Notes under the pieces: generated by a model
The model's database searches: none
Told to the model about the DNA's origin: nothing
The model's input: the letters and a program-made list of their open reading frames with translations, nothing else
Assembly (NCBI GenBank): GCA_002682825.1
Contig: NOKP01000001.1
Location: forward strand, 1,452,464 to 1,516,463
Source: Neonectria sp. B-13
Taxonomy: Eukaryota > Ascomycota > Sordariomycetes > Hypocreales > Nectriaceae
DNA: 64,000 nucleotides
Direction: 5' to 3'
In this document: positions 11,223-22,597 of the stretch, piece after piece
How positions within the stretch are numbered: the first letter of the stretch is position 1
How the letters are laid out: every line of letters begins with the position of its first letter
Translations under genes and position numbers: made by a program

Positions 11223-12793
11223 TGTGTGCGAAGGCCAGTGTTGGGTGTTGCGTCGTTTCCCTCTTGCCTCCCGGTACCATCGGGGCGGACTCGGATGCCG
11301 GGTGTTGGTGTGGTTGTGATGGTTTTTGCAAGAGGCGATAGAATGACGACGAGGATGCGACGTTGAGTCGGAAAGAAAGAAGTCGACACACCCTCGTGTT
11401 CGTTTCCTCCAGACACAGGGCGATGACGTATATATTCGTACAGGAGAATGTAGGTTGTTCAGAGATATTGCTTTTTGCTCACTCCCCAGCGGGGGTTCCG
11501 GCGACTCAGCGAAGCTCACCAGGCTCGTTGCTGTAGGTGATTTGTGCTTGCCACCTTGTGACTGGCATTAATTACCAGCTCCCTCCCTTCCTTTAGGAAG
11601 AAGCGGGGTTGTGCAGGCCTGTTCCAGCTCCAATACTGCAGACCGTCGGCCAACAGGCCTGGAACAGGCTTCTGGAGCCATTTCGTCCTGATAACGGACA
11701 GTAATGGAAGGGACAAAAGCTCCTTTTCCTGTTAGTGAGTGGTACTGTTCTATCCATATCCTAGAGGGCCAGCCTGGTCTCGCATAGCATCGCATCGATA
11801 TTGGCATCGGGCATTCGCCATTTCGTCGGGCATGGTACCCTAGGCATAGGCAGCCTCTCCAATGTCTCCCCTGTGCCGTCGTTGAGATGGCAGCGGATTC
11901 CTGTGGCCCAGCACCCAGCACCCAGCTAACGTGAGCGGCCAGGGCGAGTGGGCTGTCCTTTGGAGGAATAGTGGTGGTTGCTGGTGGTGGTGAGCGAGTT
12001 TGCTTGGCGAGTTGGCGACATTCGTGAAAGGTGGCCTGTGCTTTTTTCTTCTTTCCTTTTCACCAGGTGAGGTTTTCGAGTGGGGTGCAGGCCGGTGCCA
12101 TCCAATCCGTTGCCGTTAGTGGATCGAAACAGGTGGGGGCGGCCCACGCCCTGTACCGCACAGACATGTTCCCTCGAGTATCTAGAAGCCTCGGAAGCCT
12201 GCCTGCATTCTGCTCTTGTGGTGCTAGAACCCACCCCGTCGTACTCTACGGGTTATTCGTGCTGGGATGGTCGGTGGATGAAGAAATGGCCCTGGTCTGT
12301 ACGCACCATGCGCCAGTCTCCAGAGGCCAGGCAGGTGTGGAAACGGTACGAAGGCCAAAAGGGTGGGCCCGAGGAGGATGTGGACGGGCTTCTCAGTGGT
12401 GGTGTCGCCTGGTGCCGCCTGGTGCGTTATGTCCATGCCTTTAATGGTGTGTGCGGTGGGCGGCCCTGGTGAGTGGCCCTGGTGGTGGGCAGTCAGTGGG
12501 CGGCGTGCAGTGGGCCCCGTGGGCTCTACGGCCTACAGGGGGGGTGTCGCCTGGCGCCGCTCTCGCAGCCCCCTGAGAGGCCTGAGAGCGGCCTCTGATT
12601 GGCCGCCCGCCCAAGCCCAAGCAGCAGAGAAGTCCTCGAAGCAAAGTGCAGCACCGCCCTAGGCCGCCCCCTCTCGCAATTCCCATTACATAAAAGAGTA
12701 CTGGACTCTTCCTCCCTTGCGCGCGCAATCCGCCGTCCTCTCTCTGTTATCTTGCTCCCCCAAGAAATCGCCAGCGCTCACAGGACGACTTGC

Positions 12794-13096
12794 ATGCCGC
12801 CTTATCTCGCAAACACTGTACATAGCATTTCCCTTACGTTTTCCGACTGTCGCAGTCGCCCAGGCCTACCACATCCCATTGATAGGCGCCCTAGACGCGC
12901 CCAGGACGACCTCAGCTGCCTCAGCCGCCCGCTGCACCCCCGTGGACCCCCAAACTCGCACGTATTGTTACTCTCTTGCGCCCGCAACGCCCGCAAAGCA
13001 AAAACCCAACGGGCGCACACTCACTCAAACTCGACATTTGCGCCCGTCGTCGTCTCGACGTTCCACCTCTCCCACGTCACCGAATTCCCGTTTTGA
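12794..13096 (+). other. Upstream ORF in the leader of the bZIP gene
   Basis: ATG at 12794 opens a 100-residue frame that ends TGA at 13096, 58 nt before the bZIP ATG. Its product (MPPYLANTVHSISLTF...) resembles nothing I know. It is a candidate translational regulator only if transcription starts upstream, for example near the TATA-like ATAAAAG at about 12690. An intron in the leader could remove it. Confidence 0.35.
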
Positions 13097-13154
13097 GCCT
13101 CTGGGGCGTTTGCCGCACGGCGGCATCGTCTCTAAGCCCCGGTCTGGGGAAGGT

Positions 13155-14749
13155 ATGTCCGACAAGATGTCCATCGATAAGGCGGATCCGACGCAGAACC
13201 ACAATCACAACCATAACCATAACCACAACCTCCATCACAACCTCAACCACAATTCGAACCTCAACGGCCACCACTCCCGCGACGTTACCGACTCGCCCAC
13301 TGGCTCCAGCCCGGACAGGGACCATAACCCGAATACCTCCTCCACCAATGCCACCTCCCAAGAGGCTCAACAGCCTAAGCGGAAGGGTGGCCGCAAACCA
13401 GTAAGCCAACCAGCCCCTTATTGTCTTTTCCTTGGGTCTTGTCCATCGACGAACCCTCGAATCTCTCCAACAAGCAAAGCATCGAACCCCGGGATCCATT
13501 CAACCCTGGGTTCCATGCCTCTTTTTGGTTCTTGGATCGAACCTACAACCCCTCGCCTTGCCCTTCCTCTCACAGCACCTTAACACGTCTACTTCATCTC
13601 CACTCGCTCAGTCGCCATCACCACCTCTGTCCCGACCACAGATGTCACATTACATCATGACTGACTCCAATCCCTCAGATCTACGCAACGTCCGAGGAAC
13701 GAAAGCAACGAAACAGGCAGGCTCAGGCCGCCTTCCGAGAACGCCGTACCGAATACATAAAGCAACTGGAAGAGACCATCCGTGTCCATGAGTCCAACCT
13801 CCACAACCTTCAGGCAGCTCACCGCACCGCCGCCGATGAGTGCTTGATGCTTAGATACAAGAACTCTCTCTTGGAGCGCATCCTCCTCGAGAAGGGTATC
13901 GATGTCCAAGCCGAGCTCCGAGCCAAGACTGGCAGTCCCAACCTGGGTCCGACTCATATGCCTCAGAACCTGGTTCAGCCACCACCAATCCAGCGAGCCA
14001 TCATGAACCGACACCACCAGTCTCGTCGATCGAACTCTCACATCGCGCCCAAGGCCGAGCCCTGTCCTAGTCTGCCGCCTCCCCTGCAACCGCACTCATC
14101 TGCTACCTCGCCGAAGAACCGACCGACGCCGTCCTCCCACTCCAACTCGCCCAGCAACACAGGTTCTGCCTTCTCGCCTGCGGCTTCGGATAGCATTTCC
14201 ATGCGCGGCTCGATGACTAGTGCATCAAGGCAGCAAATGCCTCAGCAGCAACTGCCACAAAGCACACAGCCCTCCCGCCAACACATGATGCAACCTGGAG
14301 TGCGGGGAGGCCCAGTTGGATCGGGAGCCTCGTACTACCCCACCCCAGCTTTCCAAAACCACATTGAGCAACTAGGTAAGCTGACGGACCCCGCCCGTCA
14401 TCAACCACAACACTCGCTTACGCCGGTTATAGAGCAAGAGTACGACGCCCAGGCGGATATGATCGATGATTCCGAGATTGAAACTCCAGGCGGCCCTGGA
14501 CCATATCCCTCGAACTTCAACAGTGACCCGCAACAGCCTATGATGCTCTCGCCAGCATCCAATGGCCCCGGGCACCAGATGACACCATCTCACGAGCCGG
14601 TTCACCATACTCAGACATCACACTCGTCACAGTACCCTTCGATGACGCAATTGCTGGACCAGAATTTGGACTGGGATCCATTTGGCCTAAGCGCCAGCAT
14701 GGCGTTTCCTTCGCAGCAGTTTCAATTCGACCAAGCCAACATGAGGTGA
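13155..14749 (+). CDS. bZIP transcription factor, AP-1/Yap type
   Basis: Two exons, 13155..13400 and 13679..14749, joined in phase 0 (CCA|GTAAGC ... CCCTCAG|ATC); 438 residues. Start chosen at MSDKMSIDKAD because no in-frame ATG lies upstream, although the frame is open back to 12717. Residues 13-40 are an Asn/His-rich repeat. The basic region, RKGGRKPIYATSEERKQ then RNRQAQAAFRERR, has the N-x-x-A-Q-x-x-F-R signature of fungal Yap/Pap1-like factors. It runs straight into a coiled coil (YIKQLEETIRVHE...LMLRYKNSLLERILLEKG). The C-terminal 250 residues are Gln/Pro/Ser/Met-rich and end in an acidic/aromatic patch (LLDQNLDWDPFGL) resembling an activation domain. No cysteine-rich redox domain like that of Yap1 is seen. 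It should be a nuclear DNA-binding homodimer. Regulation may involve the long leader and its upstream ORF. Closely related proteins occur across filamentous ascomycetes, to my knowledge; target genes unknown. Confidence 0.88.
13195..13275 (+). repeat. In-frame (CAYAAC)n Asn/His repeat
   Basis: Repeated CAC/CAT-AAC codons encode HNHNHN and HNLNHNSNLN near the bZIP N-terminus. This is slippage-prone and probably polymorphic. Confidence 0.8.
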
Positions 14750-16298
14750 ACGGGAATTTCGGCGAATATGACCCCTTGAAAGGATCATCAGGGGCCCTCC
14801 ATCTGATATGATCTCGCATGGACTGAATCTCTTGGACCGAAGCCTCACCAACTGCGGCAGGCCCCGGGCTCAGGGCAGCGGCGGAGTAGGGCGGCCCATC
14901 GGGAGTGGACAGCACCCACCTGATGGATGTCATAATATGACGTCGAGCTGTAAAATTACGGGACGCGTTGAATGGCCATGCGCGGTCGAGAATCGGCCCC
15001 CCCGTGAACCACTCAACGCAGCGCTCGCCTCGCCCTACCCACGTCGACGAGTCGACCTTGTGCGACGAGAGACAGATATGTCCCCGCACAGCAAACTCAA
15101 CAAAATACTACGAGAGAACCGTGGTATGCATATCGCATATCAAAGTGTAATTCTCACGGCACTGCCCCGAACTGAAAGGGAATCCCTCCTGGGGCCTGTT
15201 TTTTGGGGGGAAGGACACGACATGGTCGTTGTTTTCACGGGCGGATGATTTGGCTATCAGCTCGCTTTACGAGATATCTATTTCGTTTCGAGGACGCTTT
15301 AGCATTATCCTTTATAAAAGTTGTGTCTTGATTCACTCTTCTCATGTCACATCTGCCGAGTATATCAATTACGCAGTTGGAGGTGAACCCTTGGTCGAAA
15401 TGAGAATCAATAACGACGGAGTACCTGGATGGCTTGGGCATACTTGGGATACAATGGGGGCTTCATGATGGCGAAAGCAAGGAACAGCGACAGCACAGCG
15501 ATTAGACAGGGGATTTGATCAAAAGTTTTGGGTTTATTGGAAGGCGTTTGGGTAGTGTGATGAGACGCGAGGCGACTCTCGGTTGGGATACCAGGCTGGA
15601 ATACAAATTTCAAGCAGTGTGAACAGTGATCAGCGAACCCGAACATAGAGATCCTTAGCTACTAGCGTGTTGCGAATATATCACACTTGCTTGCATTTCT
15701 ACGACAGTTATGAACCATTCTAGGATGTTCTGCAACCCGTGAACAGGCCTGTACCCAGACGGATATTGCGTTAGATCCGGCGTTAGATCTGCCATTGGGG
15801 AGTGGAGTCTGGATAAGTTAGTTGATCACGGGGTTCGGTGATAAATGAGATCGCTGCGCAGTACCTAGATGCGTTGGTAGAAGGGTGGGACGAAGCCTTA
15901 CGTACTGTGTATGTAAGATCTATGTACGTAAGATCTATTCTTGGCGAGATGTTGATGTTCCAGAAGTCTACTTGACGGGACTCCACATTTTCGAGATGCT
16001 CGGACAAGGAGCAGGTGGAAGTTTATTTTCATTGATAGGCGAAGGCGTACAGTGAGTGCCGCTTTGTAGTTGGCCTTCGACTCAAAAGGACTATAGATGG
16101 ATTTGAGATTTAAGCCCTACTGTTTAAAGTGTTATAAATGATGACATTCGAGCAAGCTTAGGAACCAAGGGATTTAAAAAAACAAGCTCTCGCCGGAAAA
16201 TCGAAGATATAGTCAAGTTCATCATGTTAATCAACGTCCTGGTACCACATTGTGATATAGTAGTTGTCTATACATCTTAATTAACTAAAATATGGTAG
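14750..16298. other. Intergenic, AT-richer towards the right
   Basis: 3' flanks of the convergent bZIP and GH16 genes. A direct repeat of GTAAGATCTAT occurs at about 15913-15941. No coding frame is supported. Confidence 0.6.
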
Positions 16299-17501
16299 TT
16301 ACACAAGCCCATAATAGAGGAGGACCAAAACCCCCATGACCCAAGTCACCAGGGATCCCAAGTCCCCTCCCATGCTTCCGCTTGCCAGCACTCGCGGTGC
16401 CGTACTGTTCCACAGCATCTTGTTCGTGCCGGCCTCCTCCGCCTCGTCGATGCTGCACACCAACTTGCACCCGGCGTCCGAATCGCTCCCGCGGCGCACC
16501 AGCTTTCCTTGCGGGCCCACGTCCCTCTGCGACGGCCGTCGCTCGATGTCTCGCTTCCGCTTATCGTCGGAGGAGCTGTCGGTCGAGTTGTACACCATTT
16601 CGATCCACTGGATCTGCATATACGCCGCCCCGTGGAGACTCATGTTGCCGCTCCACGCGCCGCCGTCGCTCCACGCGTTGAGAATAACCAATGCCGGGTC
16701 TTTGGGCGTCTGGAACTTGATGTTGGCCACCTCCTCGCCATCCACGTACCACACGGAGCGCTCGGGCGTCCAGTCCAGCCGGTGCACCAGCCAGTCGTCC
16801 CAGCCGAGGCCGTCCGGCAGGCTGCCGTTACGGGTGGCCTTGGGAACCTCGTATCCATCGTCAGTGTAGGAAGGCTGGTTGGTGTACTGGATGCGGTCCT
16901 TGGGATCGCGCGTGAGGATCTCGATATCCGCCTCCTGGATGTCCGCCAGCTCCTCGGCCTCGTAGTACGTGAACATGGCCATACAGGCGCCCGCGCTACC
17001 CGTGACGCGGGCGAGCATGCGGATGGACAGGTACTGGTACGAGTCTGCAGACTCGAACTCGGCGGCGCTCTGGAAGCCCGGGAGGCGGACGGTCCGCATG
17101 GTCAGGAACGTGTCCGACGCGGCATCGTCATCGTCGTTCTTCTCGATGTAGATGTTGTTTGGCGAGTTGACCATCAGCACCGAGGCATCGCCCGACAGAC
17201 TGACTCCGCCGCTGTTGCGATTGCTCCAGTCCTGAATTCCCCATACACTGCCCCAATCCTCGTTGTCAAAGTACTCGCTGGTCGTGTCTGCCCTTGAGGA
17301 CCGGGACTCGTTCCGGATGGGGTCTGGCACACCGGCATATTTTCCAAGGTCTCGAAAGTCAAAGAATATGTGCTCTGAGAAGTAGCCCGGAGCGGTCCCG
17401 TTGGTGAGGTAGCAGCTGCATGCATCATCGTCGACGAGGTCTGAGTCTGTAGCCGCGAGCACAACCGCGGTGAGCGCGGTAAGCTGCAGAAATGACCGCA
17501 T
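16299..17501 (-). CDS. GPI-anchored glycoside hydrolase family 16 protein
   Basis: Single exon, 400 residues from the chosen start MRSFLQLTALTAVVLA, which begins a classic signal peptide; the open frame extends 30 codons upstream but would bury that signal. The fold is a GH16 jelly roll: W-rich N-terminal strands (WGSVWGIQDW), catalytic EADIE at residues 190-194 (nucleophile E190, D192, acid/base E194), then YTNQPSY, GLGWDDWLVHRLDWTPERSVWYVDGEEV and WSDGGAWSG. Several N-x-S/T sites are present. The C-terminus has a Ser/Lys/Arg linker, two cysteines, then a small-residue stretch followed by a hydrophobic tail (VTWVMGVLVLLYYGLV), typical of a GPI signal. It therefore probably acts at the plasma membrane or cell wall on beta-1,3(4)-glucan or as a chitin-glucan transglycosylase; the substrate cannot be read from sequence alone. 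Confidence 0.88.
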   Translation of the reverse strand: MRSFLQLTALTAVVLAATDSDLVDDDACSCYLTNGTAPGYFSEHIFFDFRDLGKYAGVPDPIRNESRSSRADTTSEYFDNEDWGSVWGIQDWSNRNSGGVSLSGDASVLMVNSPNNIYIEKNDDDDAASDTFLTMRTVRLPGFQSAAEFESADSYQYLSIRMLARVTGSAGACMAMFTYYEAEELADIQEADIEILTRDPKDRIQYTNQPSYTDDGYEVPKATRNGSLPDGLGWDDWLVHRLDWTPERSVWYVDGEEVANIKFQTPKDPALVILNAWSDGGAWSGNMSLHGAAYMQIQWIEMVYNSTDSSSDDKRKRDIERRPSQRDVGPQGKLVRRGSDSDAGCKLVCSIDEAEEAGTNKMLWNSTAPRVLASGSMGGDLGSLVTWVMGVLVLLYYGLV

Positions 17502-18235
17502 CGAGAACGACAGGGTGCTTAGCCGAACAGTCAGAGAGCCGAGAACTCGCCCGAGTAGAGGATCGCCGTTGAAGATATAGCAGAGAAGCAAATTTGCCTC
17601 GAGAAATCCAACCCTTCAGCCCTTTAGCCATCGTACCGCTTGGGCTCCGTGCCCATGCCCATGCTGATGCTGCGGGCCCTCAGGCTAGGGCGCTGCTTCG
17701 CCTCATGGGAGGCCTAGAGGGAAATACGATGTCAGGTCATCATAGAAGGATCGCATGCGACAATGCTATTGTTTAGCTACTTAGAAATGAACTGCCTCAT
17801 TTCCTAGCTTTTGATGTCTCAAGCGGAGTACAGCCTTACAAGGCAAGGCCATCTTCATCAGTGCCACTAAGGTTTGAGGTTGTTGCTTCATATGCTTCCA
17901 TAGGACTGATTGGCTGAACTATATACCCTGTCAAGTAGCACGAGCCGTCTCACGTGATGCTGTCTCTGCGCCGGCAGTCAGTCAGAGGCGCAACTCTGCC
18001 TCCGTCGCTAAATGGCCGAGAATCTGAATCTTTGCACTTCCACTTCCTCGAGTCACGCCGCGCCCTTCTAATATGTGAAGCGCATGCTCGAGCTCTTTCA
18101 ATGCTCATACTGCTCATCACACTCTGCTAAAACCACAGGTGCATAAGTATCACGATGAAACTCTCCGTTGCCGCAAACTCACCGTTGAGATGATAGACGT
18201 TCTGCGACAACTTCGCCTCCCCCCTCTCTGCTACC
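17502..18235. other. Divergent promoter, GH16 / WW-domain genes
   Basis: Shared 730-bp upstream region. It contains a palindromic CACGTG core at about 17952. No gene in it. Confidence 0.6.
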
Positions 18236-19093
18236 ATGTCGTCGTCACCCAAGCCGTCAGCCGCTCTGGACGAGCCTGCGACCCAGCCGCCCGTTCCCGC
18301 ACACCACGCGGAATCCCCGGCTAAGGACACCGACCCCGAAACAGCAAAGGAACAGGAGGACCGCCAGGAGGACCACCTGGAGGACAGCGAGGATCGCGAA
18401 CCCGGCGAGGTTGCCGAACCCGAGCCTGAGGCTTCCAAGGCAACCGAGGACGCTCCCGCTTCTGAGGATGCGCCACCCCTACCGAACGAGTCAGCCCTGG
18501 ATGGACCACCACTACCAAACGAGCCTGTCCCAACACCTGCGGATGATGGATGGGACTGCCAATGGGACCCCAGCACCCAGGCATGGTTCTTCGTGAACCG
18601 CTTCACCGGCAAGTCTCAATGGGACAACCCGCGCGCCGTCGTCGACGCACCCACCGTACCCGACTTATGGGCTGCCCCCCCGCCGCCCAGCTCGGAGAAA
18701 CCTGCGGCTGGAGGCTACAATCCTGCCATCCATGGCGACTATGACCCCAATGCGTGGTATGCCCAGAGCAGCAACGAGAACGGGGAAACCTCATCCACCG
18801 CCGTCGCCCTGGGTGACCCCTTGCAGATGCACGGTGTGACGGCGTCTTTCAACCGCTTCACAGGTCAGTTCCAGACGGATGAGGCGGGCCCCAGCCGCCA
18901 TACCGACGAAGCCAAGTCGCGGCGCCAGATGAACGCCTTTTTCGATGTCGACGCGGCCGCCAACGCCCACGACGGCCGCAGCCTGAAGGCCGAGCGCTCG
19001 GGCCAAAAAATCTCCAAGACCGAGCTCAAGGCCTTCAAGGAGAAGCGCCGCGCCCGCAAGGAGGAGAAACGCCGCGCCTGGCTGAGGGACTGA
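18236..19093 (+). CDS. WW-domain protein of unknown function
   Basis: Single exon, 285 residues. Residues 1-105 are acidic and Pro/Glu-rich with PPLPNE motifs. A WW domain follows at about 104-133: first W106, aromatic WFF block 117-119, NRFTGKS turn, second W129 and P132. The middle (GGYNPAIHGDYDPNAWY) is conserved-looking. The tail is a highly basic helix (KTELKAFKEKRRARKEEKRRAWLRD), after FFDVDAAANAHDGRSLKAER. WW domains bind Pro-rich ligands; the charged RRAWLRD tail is shared by fungal WW proteins I associate with pre-mRNA splicing, but that link is an inference. Probably nuclear. It lies head to head with the GH16 gene. Confidence 0.82.
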   Translation: MSSSPKPSAALDEPATQPPVPAHHAESPAKDTDPETAKEQEDRQEDHLEDSEDREPGEVAEPEPEASKATEDAPASEDAPPLPNESALDGPPLPNEPVPTPADDGWDCQWDPSTQAWFFVNRFTGKSQWDNPRAVVDAPTVPDLWAAPPPPSSEKPAAGGYNPAIHGDYDPNAWYAQSSNENGETSSTAVALGDPLQMHGVTASFNRFTGQFQTDEAGPSRHTDEAKSRRQMNAFFDVDAAANAHDGRSLKAERSGQKISKTELKAFKEKRRARKEEKRRAWLRD

Positions 19094-19439
19094 TAACTGT
19101 ATTGGTTGCGGTGTCCGCGCAAACGACTGCGAGGACCTGAAATCTCCATTGCTCTGTTCGGCTTGGGAGACCATCATCATTGGACGGCGTTCGAGGGACC
19201 ACGGCGGGAATGCGTGTTTTATTCGGATCGGTTACAGCTAGGGCAAACTTGGAGAAATCCATTCTTAGCCATTTTCTGCATTTTCTTGCGTATTCGAGAT
19301 ACCATACCAAAGGTGGCAGACTTTGGATAGAGACTAGGAGTCTCATCTTGTATAAGGGCCAATAGAGGTTCCGTAACTAAATACATTACATATGCCGCCG
19401 AAAATGGCTTGAGCCACTGTTCTATATCCCTTTTTGCAT
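19094..19439. other. Short convergent spacer, WW-domain gene / RIX1
   Basis: 346 bp of 3' flanks; no further feature seen. Confidence 0.6.
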
Positions 19440-21724
19440 CTATTCATCCTCCTCCTCTTCGTCATCCTCCAGTTCCATGTTCAAGTGGACGCTCTCATCG
19501 TCATCGTCGTCATCGTTGTCTTCAGGAACTTGAGCGACTGGAGAGGCCGACTTCTCCAGCACCTGTCTCTTGGGTGGAATTGGGTCAGATCCCTCGTGTT
19601 TTCGCTTGGGCGGGGAGATTGCCCTGGAGCGGAGCACGCGGCCGGTAGTGGGCTTGTCCTTGTTTGGCTCGAAGGGGTTGCTCTGGATGGGCAGGCTCTT
19701 CTCGACTTGAGGTGTTGCAGAGAGTGCTCCTGGCTTGAACAGGTCCTCCGTCGTCTCCTGCGCAGAAACCTTGTCGTCAGCGGCGGCGTCCTCCATCTCC
19801 TCATCCTCCTCCTCCTCTTCCTCAACGGGCAGCTCCTCGAGCGGTGCCTCTCCATCAACCAGAACCTGAGCACCGACACGGATGTTGGTGCGCAAGATCT
19901 CTAGGCCTTGGTCATCAGGGAACTGCTGGGTCAGATGGGGCAGAATGTTGGGGTACACCCGGCCTCGCTGATCCTTGAAGGGGTTCAAGACACTTGAGAG
20001 CATGGCGTCCCGATTGCGAGTCAAGACTGCAGTCTGGTCGGCAAGGCCACGCAGCGAAGGCTTAAGGTGTTGCTGAGGCAGGCGTGATGGGATGATGGCG
20101 AGGAGGGCAGCAGCGGCGGCCTTGTGATCGGGCTCGAGAGTAATAACTTCAACCACGGCGGCGGCTCGGGGTTGCAGAAAGAGATCGGCGTTGGCAGCAA
20201 GGCTGCTCTTCTTGGAATCGGTGGCGGTAGCGGCAGGCTTGTCGGCTTGCTTGAGATGCCCAGCGTCTTGCTGGAGATCTCGGCAGCAGGCACCGAGTAG
20301 GGGATCGAGCATATCCACAGACGGCTTCGACAGGGTCGGGCCAGCCAGTTCGAGGATGTCTCTCAAGACAGAGTATCCCGTCATGCGAACAGTGGGAATA
20401 TTAATTCCGGACTTGACGACACGAACAAGGTGATCCAGGGCTTCAGGCACGAGGGCTATCGTGTTCTGTTCCAGGCGTCGAAAGAGAGCTTGCAAGAGAT
20501 GGAGGCCTGCGATGTGAATGTCTGGCATCACACTCCAGAGCTCCTCCTTCTCTTCACGGCCGATGGCAGCGTTTGTTTGGAGGGCCTGATCCCAAGATTG
20601 AGACTTGGGCGACAGCCTGGCAATCAGAAATACCCGAGACGCAGCATCCACAAGGAGGCTGGTGGGTATGATGACCGGTGCTTTCGTAGGATACCGTAAG
20701 CAATCCGAGAGGTACTGGAACAAACCAACCAGGCGATCGGTGCCTGCGTTGATTCCCGACCAGGGTGGTAGTTCCTCGGGAGACGAGCCGCCACCGTTTG
20801 GCTCCCCGCCGAGTTCAACCTTTGTCCGAGTGAACCCATTTGATCCATCCCAGGACTCATCGACCGCTCTGAGTACTTGGTCGGCAGTGGCATGGAACTC
20901 CTTGAGAAGGCCGCGGACCAGCTTGGCCCACTCATCGCTACCACTCGACTTTGCGGCGACATGGTGAAGAGAAATGACAAGGCGTCGCGCAGCTCGCGTT
21001 AAGCTGCTGGGGATAACATTGCCATCTGCCTGCGTGGGCGCGAGGTATGACCGTGTGGCGGTTCTAAGTTGTGAGCTGAAAGGACGGAATGTGGCTGGGT
21101 AGAGGGGAATCAATGCCGAGAAGGCGTCACAAATGGTTTCGACAACAGAGAAGGGCGTCTTGAGGGGCTCCCCCGAGGGAGACTGCTTGATGAGGGCAAC
21201 ACAGGCGGTGATGAAGGTCGGAATGGTAGGGGTGGCGATCTCTCGGACGAGAGTCTGATATGGGTGGACCAGCATGTAAATCCTAGTCAGCGTCACTACA
21301 GCCAGCTCCTTGGAGGCTATGGGATCGGCTTTCTAACGGGCTGTTAGTCTCTGATGTAAACTATAGCAGTTTCGCAACATACCTGGACCACGTTTAACAG
21401 CTCGCGAACCCATGGTTCCGTCCCTCTTAGAACCTCCCATCCTCCAACGTCTACCATAGCTTTGATGAGGCCAATGGCAGCAAAGCGAGCCTCGCGGTTG
21501 CGCCCCTTCATGAGGGTGGTCACGCTAGCCTTGAGCTTGTGGACGAGCTGAGAGGCCTCGGTAGATTTGTCCTTGGGCTTCAGTTCGTGTTGCGCCGACA
21601 AGGGCTCTTTGCAGTGCAGGACATGGTTGATGAGAGAGGGCAGGGCGTGGGGAAGCTGGCTTGGGGGGATGGAGACGATCTTGCGGCAGAGGACACGCAG
21701 GTCAGGCGGGAGTGAGGCCGACAT
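19440..21724 (-). CDS. RIX1: Pre-rRNA-processing protein RIX1
   Basis: Two exons, complement(19440..21332, 21383..21724), 744 residues. The intron is GTATGT...ACTAAC...CCCGTTAG in phase 0 and gives ...LLNVVQ|KADPIASKELAVV. The N-terminal half is an alpha-helical HEAT/ARM-like region matching RIX1/PELP1 (starts SLPPDLRVLCRKIVSIPPSQLPHALP; contains GWEVLRGTEPWVRELLNVV and TLTRIYMLVHPYQTLVREI). The C-terminal 150 residues are acidic and low complexity, with an SPPKRKHEG nuclear-signal-like patch and an Asp/Glu tail. RIX1 is the scaffold of the Rix1-Ipi1-Ipi3 complex, which drives ITS2 processing and recruits Rea1 to pre-60S particles in the nucleus. The length fits other filamentous ascomycetes. 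Confidence 0.95.
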
Positions 21725-22597
21725 GTTGTGTCTGGGCCTGAGTTCTGTAGCTGGGGTTGCTGGTTTCTGGGTTGTCGCAATTCAGATATTGCGAAGTTCC
21801 AAGCAAGCTCTGTTGATGAGAGCTGTGTGGTGTCGCAGTCACGTGCAGGCGGCCAAAACAGAGCGCCTTTGGAATTATCGTAGTCGCAGCCTTGACGGAC
21901 AGGCAGAGACGAGAATGGGAGCTTTCGGAGAGCTCTGGGAAATGCAATTGCTGGGCTGGAAGCAAGGGAAGCTTCTCTTTCACAAGCCTGCGGTCTCTGG
22001 TCGCTCTCACTTCTGGGCAACTTTTTTTTTCTTTCCCTGCCTACGGACTGGGAGCACTCTCCACTCCACCACAAAAGCTCAGCGCTGACGGGATGAACCC
22101 CTGGACGCGGGCCCGTCGTAGCGGGCTACAGGGCGCTGATTGGTCCTACGGTACCTATGCGTGGGTTTGCGTCGACGGTCGGCCCAGCATCAACCATTAC
22201 GGTGTGGTCCCCGTCCGGATTCGTCCCAAGTACGGAGCAAGGAGCTGAGTAAATAGCGGTAGTCTGTAGTCTATTGGTGCTTCGTCCTTCCCGTCGTTCG
22301 TATTGACCACGGAGACAACACTCAACTCTCATCAGTACTTGGACACGGCTGATACTTAGCTTCTTTTACAACCTCCACGCCTCTTCCACTCCCGACGTCC
22401 GCCAGTCGTCTCCTCCACTTCACTTCGCTTCCTCCACCTCCTTTGCGCAAAAGAGTCCTTCAACTACCTCCTTCTTTTGCTCTCCCCCCCCGCGGTCGGT
22501 CTGCGATCCCTCCACTACGTCGCCTTCTCGCTTTCTCGCCATGCGCTTGACCGTCCCTGGCTGCTGCTAGTTGGACAACCTCCTGAACTGGTCGAAT
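21725..22597. other. Bidirectional promoter, RIX1 / YPP1-like
   Basis: 870 bp shared between two divergent housekeeping genes. The right part (22360-22560) is CT-rich, typical of fungal leaders. No ORF in it is supported. Confidence 0.7.

Larger units (their letters stand above)
7382..13154. other. 5.8-kb block without a supported gene
   Basis: Six-frame reading gives only ORFs of at most about 200 codons, without recognisable domains or consistent intron joins. The right end (about 12660-13154) is the promoter and pyrimidine-rich leader of the bZIP gene, with a TATA-like ACATAAAAG at 12688-12696. The block also holds a GAAT microsatellite (about 10391-10415) and a CCTGTG minisatellite (11188-11222). 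The left end is the promoter of the 5065-7381 gene. A non-coding transcript or a decayed element is possible, but no terminal repeats were seen. Confidence 0.6.

Noticed and set aside
12717..13154. Upstream open frame continuous with the bZIP gene
   Set aside because: No in-frame ATG before 13155 and sequence is leader-like Ser/Pro/Arg; treated as 5' UTR.
16509..17297. 262-codon plus-strand ORF
   Set aside because: Antisense shadow of the GH16 gene, which has signal peptide, catalytic motif and GPI tail.
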